21,546 nt of DNA from JAAYCI01 sp964370195 (GTDB lineage: Bacteria; Bacillota; Clostridia; Oscillospirales; Ruminococcaceae): assembly GCA_964370195.1 (NCBI GenBank), contig CAYJIH010000032.1, positions 1 through 21,546 of the forward strand, given 5' to 3'. Of this stretch, positions 1 through 6,602 are shown in pieces. A model generated the notes under the pieces. It ran no database searches. It was not told the DNA's origin and saw nothing but the letters and a program-made list of their open reading frames with translations. Every line of letters begins with the position of its first letter. The first letter of the stretch is position 1. The position numbers and the translations under genes were made by a program.

Positions 1-1
1 G

Positions 2-91
2 GCTACAACTGGCGACGAGGCTACAACTGGCGACGAGGCTACAACTGGCGACGAGACCACAACAGGCGACGAAGCCACAACTGGTGAAACT
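2..91 (+). repeat. 18-bp tandem repeat coding for a Thr/Asp/Glu stalk
   Basis: Three identical 18-bp units (gctacaactggcgacgag) lie at 2-19, 20-37 and 38-55. A diverged fourth unit follows at 56-73, and a decaying copy from 74 on shortens into ETTTDEATTD. Each unit codes for the hexapeptide ATTGDE in frame with the surface protein. The array probably continues upstream of the window. Perfect identity of the first three copies suggests recent copy-number change. Confidence 0.9.
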
Positions 92-658
92 ACAACCGAC
101 GAAGCCACAACTGACGCTGCCACAGAAACACCGGCCGTCACCCCTGTTGCCCCGGCTCCAGCCGCCCCAGTAGACTTAGCACTAACACTGCCTGAAACCT
201 TGAATCTTGACGTACCGGAGGCACTTGTTCCGTTGGCTTCTGCCTTAGAAAATGCCGAACTGGAAATTGGTAGCACCACAGTACCTCTTGCTAGTTTTGA
301 TGGAAGCTGGGCCCTGTTAAACTTACTGCTTACAGTTGCAACCGCTCTTGGTTGTGCTGGTTTGTTCATCACTTATTTCATTCGTAAAAAGAACAACAAC
401 GAACACGCCGAACAGCAAGACGACAACAATGATACAAAACGTAAGCACAAAGGTTTGTTACGCATTTTAAGCATCCCTGTAGCGATCCTTTCCATCGTTC
501 TGTTCATTCTTACGCAAGATATGAGCTTGCCCATGGCCCTCATGGACGAATGGACACTTTGGATGTTTGTCATTTTTGTAGCACAAATGGTTCTAACTGT
601 TTTGTCCCATAAAAAACAGGCCAAACAAAAAGTAGAACCCCCAGCTCACGCACGTTAA
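2..658 (+). CDS. C-terminal part of a large cell-surface protein (5' end outside window)
   Basis: The reading frame is open from the window edge to the TAA at 656-658, so this is a partial gene; the TTG at 200 is not a credible start because the same frame continues upstream. The visible part begins with a Thr/Asp/Glu-rich repeat stalk, followed by an Ala/Pro/Val linker, then a hydrophobic segment starting WALLNLLLTVATALG, a short charged stretch (KKNNN...KRKHK), two more hydrophobic segments and a basic tail. No LPXTG sorting motif is seen. From memory, a WAL-x-N-L hydrophobic C-terminus is common at the ends of large repeat-containing exported proteins of Clostridia, where it acts as a membrane anchor. 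The inferred role is a surface-exposed, membrane-anchored protein. What the missing N-terminal domains do, for example adhesion, cannot be judged here. Confidence 0.75.
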   Translation, partial: ATTGDEATTGDEATTGDETTTGDEATTGETTTDEATTDAATETPAVTPVAPAPAAPVDLALTLPETLNLDVPEALVPLASALENAELEIGSTTVPLASFDGSWALLNLLLTVATALGCAGLFITYFIRKKNNNEHAEQQDDNNDTKRKHKGLLRILSIPVAILSIVLFILTQDMSLPMALMDEWTLWMFVIFVAQMVLTVLSHKKQAKQKVEPPAHAR

Positions 659-763
659 ACACTCTAGGATAAACATTTCATATTCTAATAGCAATATCTT
701 TCATATTTACATCGAATAAAAGTCCCCTATCTATCCTAAATCGTGCTATTTATACTTACAACA

Positions 764-805
764 AAAATCCCCTTTACGTCTGTGTTAAGACGTAAAGGGG
801 ATTTT
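764..805. terminator. Bidirectional intrinsic terminator
   Basis: Perfect 17-bp inverted repeat (764-780 and 789-805) with an 8-nt loop. The arms begin with AAAA and end with TTTT, so the stem carries a T-tract in both directions. It sits between the plus-strand surface-protein gene and the minus-strand TVP38 gene and can end transcription of both. Confidence 0.85.
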
Positions 806-940
806 AATTGTGAATACGGCTCCCACGGTGTCACCAAATGAAAAATAATAAAATCAGCTTTATCTACAGTGCCATCACCTAATCTCCCACACTTATGTAC
901 ACCATAAGATTTTATGTTGCAGACATCCAATTTTCATAAA

Positions 941-1669
941 TCACTTGTTTGCAAAACCATGTACTTCCGACGATTTTCTCTTTTTTCGGTCTTGGTAAAT
1001 CTTTTTAAAAAGAAATACAAGCGTGAACAGAGCAAAAATAATAAGAAGCGCCGTTACCACAACCTGCGTACTTCCCGTAAGCATACCGCCCACATACGAA
1101 TACACAAGGGTAGCTGGCAGCTGCCCCACGCCTGTTGCAACAAAGAAGGGAACAAAACCCATGGCCGTTAGCCCAGCAGCATAGCTTACATAATCGAATG
1201 AAACAAACGGTAGCAACCTGCAAATGAGAATGGTATGCTTCCCATATTGTTTAAAGTAGCCGTCCACACTGCTCATGGCAAATTTAGAGGTCAATTTTTC
1301 CACAGCTTCTCGGCCAGCAATCCGAGAGATATAAAAACACAATGCAGCCCCCACCATAGCACTGCTCCAAGACAAAATGGCTCCTTGCCACCAGCCAAAA
1401 ACAGCAGCATTTGCAAACGTAATTAAAAAGGCCGGCAAAGGTGCTGCCACCGATTGAAAAACCATTAACAAAAAAGAGACTGCAACGGCCCAAACACCAA
1501 AAGAGCGAATAAACCCGATTACATTTTCAACACTGAGAGAACTAAAAATCATAAATACTCTATTAAGAGACGAATGGACACTTGGGACAAAAAAATAGCA
1601 TGCCACACTGATTAAAAGAAGTGCCAGCAAGATAAGCCTTGCCCACTTTGTTGCGTTTCTACGGTTCAT
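941..1669 (-). CDS. TVP38/TMEM64 family (DedA-like, SNARE-associated domain) membrane protein
   Basis: A 242-residue integral membrane protein. It has an N-terminal helix at about 10-28, a central SNARE_assoc/VTT domain (about 60-195) and a last helix at about 202-221, followed by a basic tail. Family signatures are visible: FANAAVFGWWQG (85-96), the arginine of RLLPFVSFDYVSYAAGL (R151, D159, G166) and a glycine-rich stretch near 180-195. The start is supported by a GGAGGTG ribosome site that overlaps the stop codon of the upstream rhodanese gene; the gap is 4 bp, so the two are translationally coupled. Family members are membrane proteins linked to lipid scrambling or solute transport, and bacterial ones are often encoded beside sulfur, selenium or metal genes. 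The substrate is unknown. Coupling to a rhodanese lipoprotein suggests a shared sulfur- or selenium-related task. Confidence 0.85.
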   Translation of the reverse strand: MNRRNATKWARLILLALLLISVACYFFVPSVHSSLNRVFMIFSSLSVENVIGFIRSFGVWAVAVSFLLMVFQSVAAPLPAFLITFANAAVFGWWQGAILSWSSAMVGAALCFYISRIAGREAVEKLTSKFAMSSVDGYFKQYGKHTILICRLLPFVSFDYVSYAAGLTAMGFVPFFVATGVGQLPATLVYSYVGGMLTGSTQVVVTALLIIFALFTLVFLFKKIYQDRKKRKSSEVHGFANK

Positions 1670-1673
1670 TTTT

Positions 1674-2576
1674 TTACACCTCCACTTCTTCTACAGCGCA
1701 CCATCGATAATACGATTCATCGTAGTTTTGTGTGTTTTCATAACCCAACATTTCCAATACCAGTTGCATATAGGCCGAGCGAATTCCTGCTGTGCAATAA
1801 ATAACAATTTCATCTTCTTTTGAAATCCCTGCTGCAGTAAACATTGCATCCAGCTCTTCGTTTGATTTTAAATTTCCATTTTCACTGAATAAATCTGCAA
1901 ACTCGATATGAAGAGCCCCCGGTAAATGGCCGCCATTTGCTTCTCCATATAAGGTAGCACCTTCATACTCTTCTGCTGCGCGTACATCAATGATGGTCAC
2001 ATCTTCATACACTTCCAAAAGTTCGTCGGTATTAATAACATGCTCTTCATCAATTTCATCAATGGTTACCTCAATGGGGTCATAAACAGTTCCACTGCTT
2101 TGTGTTTCCAGCCCAGCGGCTCTCAACATATCAAAACCACCGTCTACAAGTTTCACATTGTCGTATCCGGCCGCCATCAGCTCCCAGGCAATACGCCCAT
2201 CGTCTCCCCAACCATTTTGCGAAGAAGCAAACAACACAATTTCTTTTTCAGGGTCAATCCCACTTTCACTCAACCGCTCACTCAGGCGTTCTGTGTCCAA
2301 AATAACACCCCAGTTTTCGTCACCGGGGGCGCCATCTTCGCAAGTAGCAAGATATTGCCACGCCAAAATAGTTGCCCCTTCAATCGTTTCCCCTTCGGCC
2401 GCTTCACCGCGTGCGTCAATCAATACAATATCATCCAAATTCTCTTTTACATACTCTGCAGACACCATGTATTCCCCTTCAAACACTGGGGTAACGTATG
2501 TTGTGGCACCACCTGTGCTACAACTTGTGAACACAAACATCATAACCAATGCCAGCGCAATTGCAATTTTTTTCAT
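1674..2576 (-). CDS. Double-rhodanese-domain lipoprotein (sulfurtransferase-like)
   Basis: A 300-residue exported lipoprotein with a signal peptide and lipobox FTSC (Cys19), placing it on the outer face of the membrane. Two rhodanese domains follow. The first (about 35-158, LIDAR at 52-56) has Ser-Ser-Gln-Asn (118-121) where the active-site cysteine loop should be, so it is probably non-catalytic. The second (about 180-297, IIDVR at 195-199) keeps the loop CTAGIR with catalytic Cys261. This inactive-active tandem arrangement is that of thiosulfate/mercaptopyruvate sulfurtransferases. GAGGAGG lies upstream of the ATG with a rather long 13-nt gap. The gene is followed after 4 bp by the TVP38 gene. 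The natural sulfur donor is not evident, and extracellular location is unusual for the classical cytosolic enzymes. Confidence 0.88.
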   Translation of the reverse strand: MKKIAIALALVMMFVFTSCSTGGATTYVTPVFEGEYMVSAEYVKENLDDIVLIDARGEAAEGETIEGATILAWQYLATCEDGAPGDENWGVILDTERLSERLSESGIDPEKEIVLFASSQNGWGDDGRIAWELMAAGYDNVKLVDGGFDMLRAAGLETQSSGTVYDPIEVTIDEIDEEHVINTDELLEVYEDVTIIDVRAAEEYEGATLYGEANGGHLPGALHIEFADLFSENGNLKSNEELDAMFTAAGISKEDEIVIYCTAGIRSAYMQLVLEMLGYENTQNYDESYYRWCAVEEVEV

Positions 2577-2621
2577 AAACCGTTCAATGCCTCCTCAAAT
2601 AATATAGGCCTCACGTCACTT

Positions 2622-2630
2622 ATCATATCA
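2622..2630 (-). promoter_or_regulatory. Candidate extended -10 promoter for the rhodanese-TVP38 pair
   Basis: On the minus strand TGATATGAT reads as TG-N-TATGAT, an extended -10 element, about 45 bases before the rhodanese start codon. The -35 region (TTGTAG, 17-bp spacing) is weak, which fits an extended -10 promoter. Not proven. Confidence 0.4.
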
Positions 2631-2662
2631 AATAGGTGCTTGAACTACAAATTCGAAATTTG

Positions 2663-2715
2663 AATAGAGCCGTGCACCTCTATAGAAAAAATCAATAGGG
2701 GCGCACAGCTCTATT
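2663..2715. other. Long imperfect stem-loop between Fe-S gene and rhodanese gene
   Basis: Arms of 21 nt (2663-2683 and 2695-2715) pair except at two internal positions and enclose an 11-nt loop; the outer arms are AATAGAGC and GCTCTATT. It lies 42 bp past the stop of the Fe-S gene, the place of a terminator, but no clear T-run follows on the minus strand. A smaller inverted repeat (CAAATT-CGA-AATTTG, 2648-2662) lies next to it. It may be a terminator, an mRNA 3' protecting hairpin or a processing site. Confidence 0.55.
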
Positions 2716-2756
2716 ATATTTTAATATGATATGAACAATACCCATTTGGAACAATA

Positions 2757-3740
2757 TTATTTCCATGTACAACGAATGCGGTTGTACAACGAGTGCCGAA
2801 CATCAGCCTGTTCTTGCGTTTGCAGTATATCACTTAGCACATGATGCACCCCTGAAATATGATGTCGTGTAAAACTGCCAGCACAAGAGGCACAGTACAC
2901 ATAAATCTCATTGCAAGACTTTTTCTCTTTATAGTCGTTCATTTTTTGTGCAAGTTCTTTTGCAAATTGAGGCTCGCGCGATGCTGCAATGCCGCCAAGC
3001 CCACAGCACTGGATCTCTTGTATTTCACATATACCTTCGGGCAGAAAAGGAAGAATGGTTTTTAAAAATTCCCGATTTTTTCGATCGGGGCATGGCAAAA
3101 AGAGGTGTAGCCCCCCACCCTTCCCATTTATTTTTGCACCCATGCCAAATTCAGCCAGCTTTTCATAAATGGATACAATCGGAACTGCCACCTTGCCTGC
3201 TAAATAATCAAAGCAATTGGGGCATAGCACCACCATTTCTTCAATTCCATTTTCTTTAAGCCGATAATTTAATTGCGAAATGATCTGTTCGCTTTCTTTT
3301 TGTAGCCCAAGCTCGCCAATTGGCTTTCCACAGCAATCAAACACAACACCCATTCCCTGCGCCTGCACAAGAGACATTATTTTATCAAGTGTTTTTGGGA
3401 AAAACGAAGGATAATTACACCCAGCAAAAAGAATGCTTTTTTTCTTCCCATTCCTATAATTTTTAAATTTATAATTATTTTTCTCCAAACGCAACAATGT
3501 ATAGCCCGATAAATTCCCGTCATTTTCTTGTACTTTTGTAGTGCGCATTTCCAAAAGACGCGCACGTCCGTCTATTTGAATGGGACAAACACGTGTGCAC
3601 TCACCGCACAACATGCAATGGTACGCCAGGGAATTCAATGTATCTACCTGGCTAAAATCCAGCTCATATTTTGTTAAAAAAATACATTTTTGCGTACATT
3701 TTTTGCAAGAAATACACATTTTATCTTTTTCGTTTTTCAT
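2757..3740 (-). CDS. (Fe-S)-binding protein with two 4Fe-4S motifs and CCG domains (GlpC/HdrD-like)
   Basis: A 327-residue soluble protein. The N-terminal ferredoxin-like part has two CX2CX2CX3C motifs (Cys9/12/15/19 and Cys42/45/48/52, the second followed by Pro), each fit for a 4Fe-4S cluster. Two cysteine-rich CCG-type modules follow: C108, CCG at 136-138 and CPNC at 173-176; then C217, CCG at 245-247 and CASC at 283-286. This order is that of the electron-transfer subunits GlpC, GlcF, LutA and HdrD. No flavin dehydrogenase partner is encoded nearby, so its electron donor is unknown. It lies upstream of the rhodanese-TVP38 pair on the same strand, separated by 180 bp with its own hairpin. 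A functional link with that pair is an inference. A GGGTG ribosome site precedes the ATG. Confidence 0.85.
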   Translation of the reverse strand: MKNEKDKMCISCKKCTQKCIFLTKYELDFSQVDTLNSLAYHCMLCGECTRVCPIQIDGRARLLEMRTTKVQENDGNLSGYTLLRLEKNNYKFKNYRNGKKKSILFAGCNYPSFFPKTLDKIMSLVQAQGMGVVFDCCGKPIGELGLQKESEQIISQLNYRLKENGIEEMVVLCPNCFDYLAGKVAVPIVSIYEKLAEFGMGAKINGKGGGLHLFLPCPDRKNREFLKTILPFLPEGICEIQEIQCCGLGGIAASREPQFAKELAQKMNDYKEKKSCNEIYVYCASCAGSFTRHHISGVHHVLSDILQTQEQADVRHSLYNRIRCTWK

Positions 3741-4004
3741 ATCGCACCCTTTTGGCTATGGGCAAAGGCCAAATCGCCTACCCAGTATATTGTGCTGCTA
3801 CTGTTTATTATATCTCAATTGTCAACAAAAGGCACCCGCCCTGTGCACATTTATGGTATTTACAGCGCTTTTCCTACTTTTATACTTATCATTTTTTAAC
3901 CATCTATCCATTTCCCTCCTTGCATAAAAGGAAGAATCCGCTTGTGAAATTTAACAAAAATACCACATAATTTCCATTAAAAACACCTAAATATTAAAAA
4001 AACC
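3741..4004. other. Intergenic region between divergent genes
   Basis: This stretch separates the minus-strand Fe-S gene from the plus-strand sugar operon. I see no gene. On the minus strand a perfect TATAAT (3812-3807) could serve the Fe-S gene with a leader of about 60 bases. A TTGACA lies only 7 bp upstream of it, so the pair does not form a normal promoter. The remainder is AT-rich with no clear structure. Confidence 0.5.
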
Positions 4005-4033
4005 TTGCAAATCAAAACACCATACGGTATGAT
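4005..4033 (+). promoter_or_regulatory. Promoter of the 11-gene sugar/xylose operon
   Basis: TTGCAA (4005-4010), a 17-bp spacer and TATGAT (4028-4033) form a near-consensus housekeeping promoter, about 85 bases before the solute-binding-protein ATG. The start site is expected near 4040, inside the following palindrome. No equally good promoter was seen further down the operon. Confidence 0.75.
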
Positions 4034-4035
4034 AT

Positions 4036-4047
4036 GTTCACGTGAAC
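4036..4047. promoter_or_regulatory. Perfect palindromic operator GTTCACGTGAAC (candidate LacI-family site)
   Basis: A 12-bp perfect palindrome with a central CG begins 2 bp after the -10 element, where a bound protein would block initiation. LacI-family operators are typically palindromes with a central CG pair. The operon carries its own LacI-family regulator at 7487-8530, the natural candidate. I found no second copy in the window. A CcpA cre site is the main alternative, but the match to the cre consensus is only partial. Confidence 0.6.
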
Positions 4048-4053
4048 TTATTC

Positions 4054-4071
4054 TTTGTCTTACAAGACAAA
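4054..4071. promoter_or_regulatory. Second dyad in the operon leader
   Basis: TTTGTCTT-AC-AAGACAAA is an 8-bp inverted repeat with a 2-bp centre, 6 bp after the first palindrome. In DNA it could be a second operator half-set or a site for another regulator. In RNA it could form a 6-bp stem with a 6-nt loop in the leader. Its sequence is unrelated to the first palindrome. Confidence 0.45.
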
Positions 4072-4118
4072 TCGATTAAGTTTAAAATTAAGTAAAATTT
4101 TTTGGGAGGAAAAGATTC

Positions 4119-5561
4119 ATGAAGAAAAGAAGTTTGCTTGCTGCAGTTATGATGGTAGCTGCACTGGGCGCAAGCGTGTACGGCTGTGCTGCAGCTCCGG
4201 CAGAAGAGCCGGCAGAAAGTGCCGCATCTACATCGGCAGCAGCTGGTGCAGAAGGTGGAATCTCGGGCGACTTGAACATGGTGGTTACTTGGCAGGACTA
4301 TGAAGCCAACGCCCTGCAAGATTTAGCCACTGCCTTTATGGAAAAATATCCAGATACCAACATTGTAGTAGAAAACCTTGCCTCAAACTCCGACGAAATC
4401 ATCGCTTCGCGTGATGCCGCCGGCAACCTGCCCGACATTTTCCCCGTATTCAACCTTGGCCCTGATGCCCTTGGTTCTTGGGTAGATTCCGGCAAGATTG
4501 CCGATATCAGCTCCATGGATATGTTCCAAGCACTTCCCGAGGATGTAAAAACCTCCCTCACCGATGACAGTGGCGCCGCTTATGCCATGATGATGGACCT
4601 CACCGGCTATGTGCTGATGTGGAACACCGAGCTGTTTGAACAAGCCGGCATCACAGAGGCTCCCACCACCCTTTCCGCTGTAACCGACGCAGTAGAAAAA
4701 CTCAACGCAGCTGGCATTCAGCCTTTCGCACTTGGCGCAAAAGACGGCTGGACCATCAGCAACTGCTTCTGGCGTCCAGGCCTTGACTATGCTTTCCCTG
4801 CAGAGTGGAATGCAGAGATGAACGCAGGCGAAGCTTCTTTCACTGATTATGGCTATGAGCTATTCCCCTTGATGGACCTTGTATTTGCCAACGCCGATGG
4901 TGAAGACCTGCTGGACGTTGACTCTGCCACTGCATACACACAATTTGGCACCGGCGAGGCCGCTATGATCGTGCAAGGCCCTTGGGCAATGGACTATGTA
5001 GTACAAAACATCGACCCTGAATTTGAAAGCAAAGTAGACTCTTGCCCAATTCCTTGGGGCGACGACATCGAAGCCAACAAACAGTTCCTCATGCAACGTA
5101 CTGGCTTTGTGTTCAGCGCTGATGCCAACTTAGATCTTGCCAACGCTTTCCTTGATTTCTGGGCAAACGATCCTGAAGGCCAAGAGATCATGGCTCCTTA
5201 CCTTGTGTCTGCCACTTACTATGAAAACTTGCCGGTTTCAGACGACCCAATTTCTGTAAACATGCAAGAAGAACTAGCAGCAGGCCACACCATATTTGAC
5301 TTCCAAGACAACAACCGTTCTTCTGAGTGGTTCATGACTGACTGGACACTCTTGCAAGAGTATGCCGCAGGCCGCATGACCCAAGATGAAGTGTTGCAAG
5401 CCATGGACGATGCAATGGTAGAGTTTGCCACCATTGACAGCGCCGGTGCAGAAGAAGCCACTTCGGAAGCTGCTTCCGAAATGACTTCTGAGGCCACTTC
5501 CGAGGCCACCTCTGAGGTTGCTTCTGAAATGACTTCTGAGGCCGCTTCTGAGGCTGCATAA
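4119..5561 (+). CDS. ABC transporter sugar-binding lipoprotein (family 1, CUT1 type)
   Basis: A 480-residue substrate-binding lipoprotein. The signal peptide ends in lipobox VYGC (Cys23), followed by an Ala/Glu/Ser linker to about residue 48. The binding domain then begins LNMVVTWQDYEANALQDLATAFMEKYPDTNI, typical of family 1 (MalE/MsmE-like) carbohydrate-binding proteins, and keeps a late GEAAMIVQGPWA-type motif. Ribosome site GGGAGGA lies 8 nt before the ATG. First gene of the operon, with two matching permeases downstream beyond an attenuator-type terminator. Co-transcription with xylA and xylB suggests a xylose-containing ligand, perhaps an oligosaccharide or xyloside, because this transporter class usually takes up oligosaccharides or modified sugars. 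An odd feature is a C-terminal tail of eight four-residue repeats (447-478) ending in Ser-Glu, absent from usual family members. Confidence 0.92.
   Translation: MKKRSLLAAVMMVAALGASVYGCAAAPAEEPAESAASTSAAAGAEGGISGDLNMVVTWQDYEANALQDLATAFMEKYPDTNIVVENLASNSDEIIASRDAAGNLPDIFPVFNLGPDALGSWVDSGKIADISSMDMFQALPEDVKTSLTDDSGAAYAMMMDLTGYVLMWNTELFEQAGITEAPTTLSAVTDAVEKLNAAGIQPFALGAKDGWTISNCFWRPGLDYAFPAEWNAEMNAGEASFTDYGYELFPLMDLVFANADGEDLLDVDSATAYTQFGTGEAAMIVQGPWAMDYVVQNIDPEFESKVDSCPIPWGDDIEANKQFLMQRTGFVFSADANLDLANAFLDFWANDPEGQEIMAPYLVSATYYENLPVSDDPISVNMQEELAAGHTIFDFQDNNRSSEWFMTDWTLLQEYAAGRMTQDEVLQAMDDAMVEFATIDSAGAEEATSEAASEMTSEATSEATSEVASEMTSEAASEAA
5457..5552 (+). repeat. 12-bp degenerate repeat coding for [A/V/M][T/A]SE tail
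   Basis: Eight consecutive four-codon units code for ATSE, AASE, MTSE, ATSE, ATSE, VASE, MTSE and AASE at the C-terminus of the binding protein. The DNA units are similar but not identical. The tail is acidic and rich in Ser/Thr, like a flexible linker, and lies at the end opposite the lipid anchor. Confidence 0.85.
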
Positions 5562-5597
5562 GCAAAAGTTTTTACAAACCATTACGAAAACCGTTTG

Positions 5598-5634
5598 AAA
5601 AAGCGGGCAGGACACTGTCCCTGCCCGTTTTTTC
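5598..5634 (+). terminator. Intrinsic terminator/attenuator between binding protein and permeases
   Basis: A GC-rich hairpin (CGGGCAG at 5604-5610, CTGCCCG at 5621-5627, with extra inner pairs) is preceded by five A and followed by six T. It lies 42 bp after the binding-protein stop and before the permease ribosome site. With no promoter after it, it most likely causes partial termination, giving more binding protein than permease, a common arrangement in sugar ABC operons. Confidence 0.8.
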
Positions 5635-5667
5635 TTGCAATTCACCTCTAAAAAAGGAGACCATTTG

Positions 5668-6600
5668 ATGTCTACATCCAATGCAACCACCACAAAACAA
5701 ATTCCCAAACGCGGATTTTGGGATAAATATGGCCGCAATGCTGTATTGAACCTTTGCTTTTTGGGTCCCTGTTATATTTTGTTTACTGTCTTTTTTATCA
5801 ATCCCATGATTCAATCCATCTATTTTTCGTTCACCAACTGGAATGCCATCGACCCCAGTTTTAGCATGGTAGGCCTGCAAAACTACATCAACATCTTCAC
5901 TGTGGACACCGGCTTTTTGCCGGCACTTGGGCGCACATTCTTCTTCGCATTTTTCAACGTGCTGTTCACCAATGTGCTGGCCATGCTGTTTGGTGTGGCG
6001 CTCACCACAAAATTCCGCTTCAACAACATGTTCCGCTCGGCCATTTTCATTCCCAACGTCATCGCCATGGTGGTAACGGGTTTCATTTGGCAGTTTATGT
6101 TTTTGAATGTGTTTCCCACCGTGGCCGAAACCATGCCTATCCCCTTTGGTTTCCTCGATATCTCTTGGCTCAGCGACCCTTCCATTGTTATGTTCTCGGT
6201 GGTTATCGTCAGTGTGTGGCAGGGTGTTGGCTACATCATGACCATTTACATCGCAGGCCTTGTAACAGTGGATGAATCCATGCTAGAGGCCGCCACCATC
6301 GACGGAGCCAGCGGCTGGACCACCTTTTGGCGCATCAAATTGCCCGCCATTTTACCCACTGTTGGCGTAGGTGCGTTTTTAAATGTGGCCGGTAGCTTTA
6401 AAATTTTCGACATTGTGTACGCCCTTACTTCGGGTGGCCCCGGCGAATCTTCTACCGTTGCCATGCTGGACATCTTCCGTGAGGCCTATATGTTTAGAAA
6501 CTTTGGCTATGCCAGTGCCAAGGCTGTCATCTTGTCTATCATCATCATCCTCATCACGCTGATTCAGTTTAAAATTACATCAAAAAGCGAGGTGGACTAA
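5668..6600 (+). CDS. ABC sugar transporter permease (MalF-type)
   Basis: A 310-residue inner-membrane permease with about six transmembrane helices (first at about 26-46). The cytoplasmic EAA loop is at about 207-231 (EAATIDGASGWTTFWRIKLP), the contact site for the ATPase. I start at the ATG at 5668 because AAGGAGA lies 7 nt upstream. The frame can be extended to a TTG at 5635, but that lies directly behind the terminator and lacks a ribosome site. It pairs with the MalG-type permease 2 bp downstream to form the membrane channel for the sugar delivered by the lipoprotein at 4119. No ATPase gene is present in this operon. Confidence 0.93.
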   Translation: MSTSNATTTKQIPKRGFWDKYGRNAVLNLCFLGPCYILFTVFFINPMIQSIYFSFTNWNAIDPSFSMVGLQNYINIFTVDTGFLPALGRTFFFAFFNVLFTNVLAMLFGVALTTKFRFNNMFRSAIFIPNVIAMVVTGFIWQFMFLNVFPTVAETMPIPFGFLDISWLSDPSIVMFSVVIVSVWQGVGYIMTIYIAGLVTVDESMLEAATIDGASGWTTFWRIKLPAILPTVGVGAFLNVAGSFKIFDIVYALTSGGPGESSTVAMLDIFREAYMFRNFGYASAKAVILSIIIILITLIQFKITSKSEVD

Positions 6601-6602
6601 CG

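Noticed and set aside
2..91. CRISPR array at the window start
   Set aside because: The 18-bp units are directly adjacent with no spacers and code in frame for a hexapeptide.
736..930. Short minus-strand frame past the TVP38 gene
   Set aside because: It runs across the bidirectional terminator at 764-805 and has no ribosome site.
2040..2663. Plus-strand frame of 207 codons opposite the rhodanese gene
   Set aside because: It lies antisense to a clear two-domain rhodanese lipoprotein, has no ribosome site and its product (rich in Cys, His, Asn, Phe) looks like no protein family.
5635..5667. Upstream TTG start for the first permease
   Set aside because: It lies directly on the terminator tail; the ATG at 5668 has AAGGAGA at good distance.
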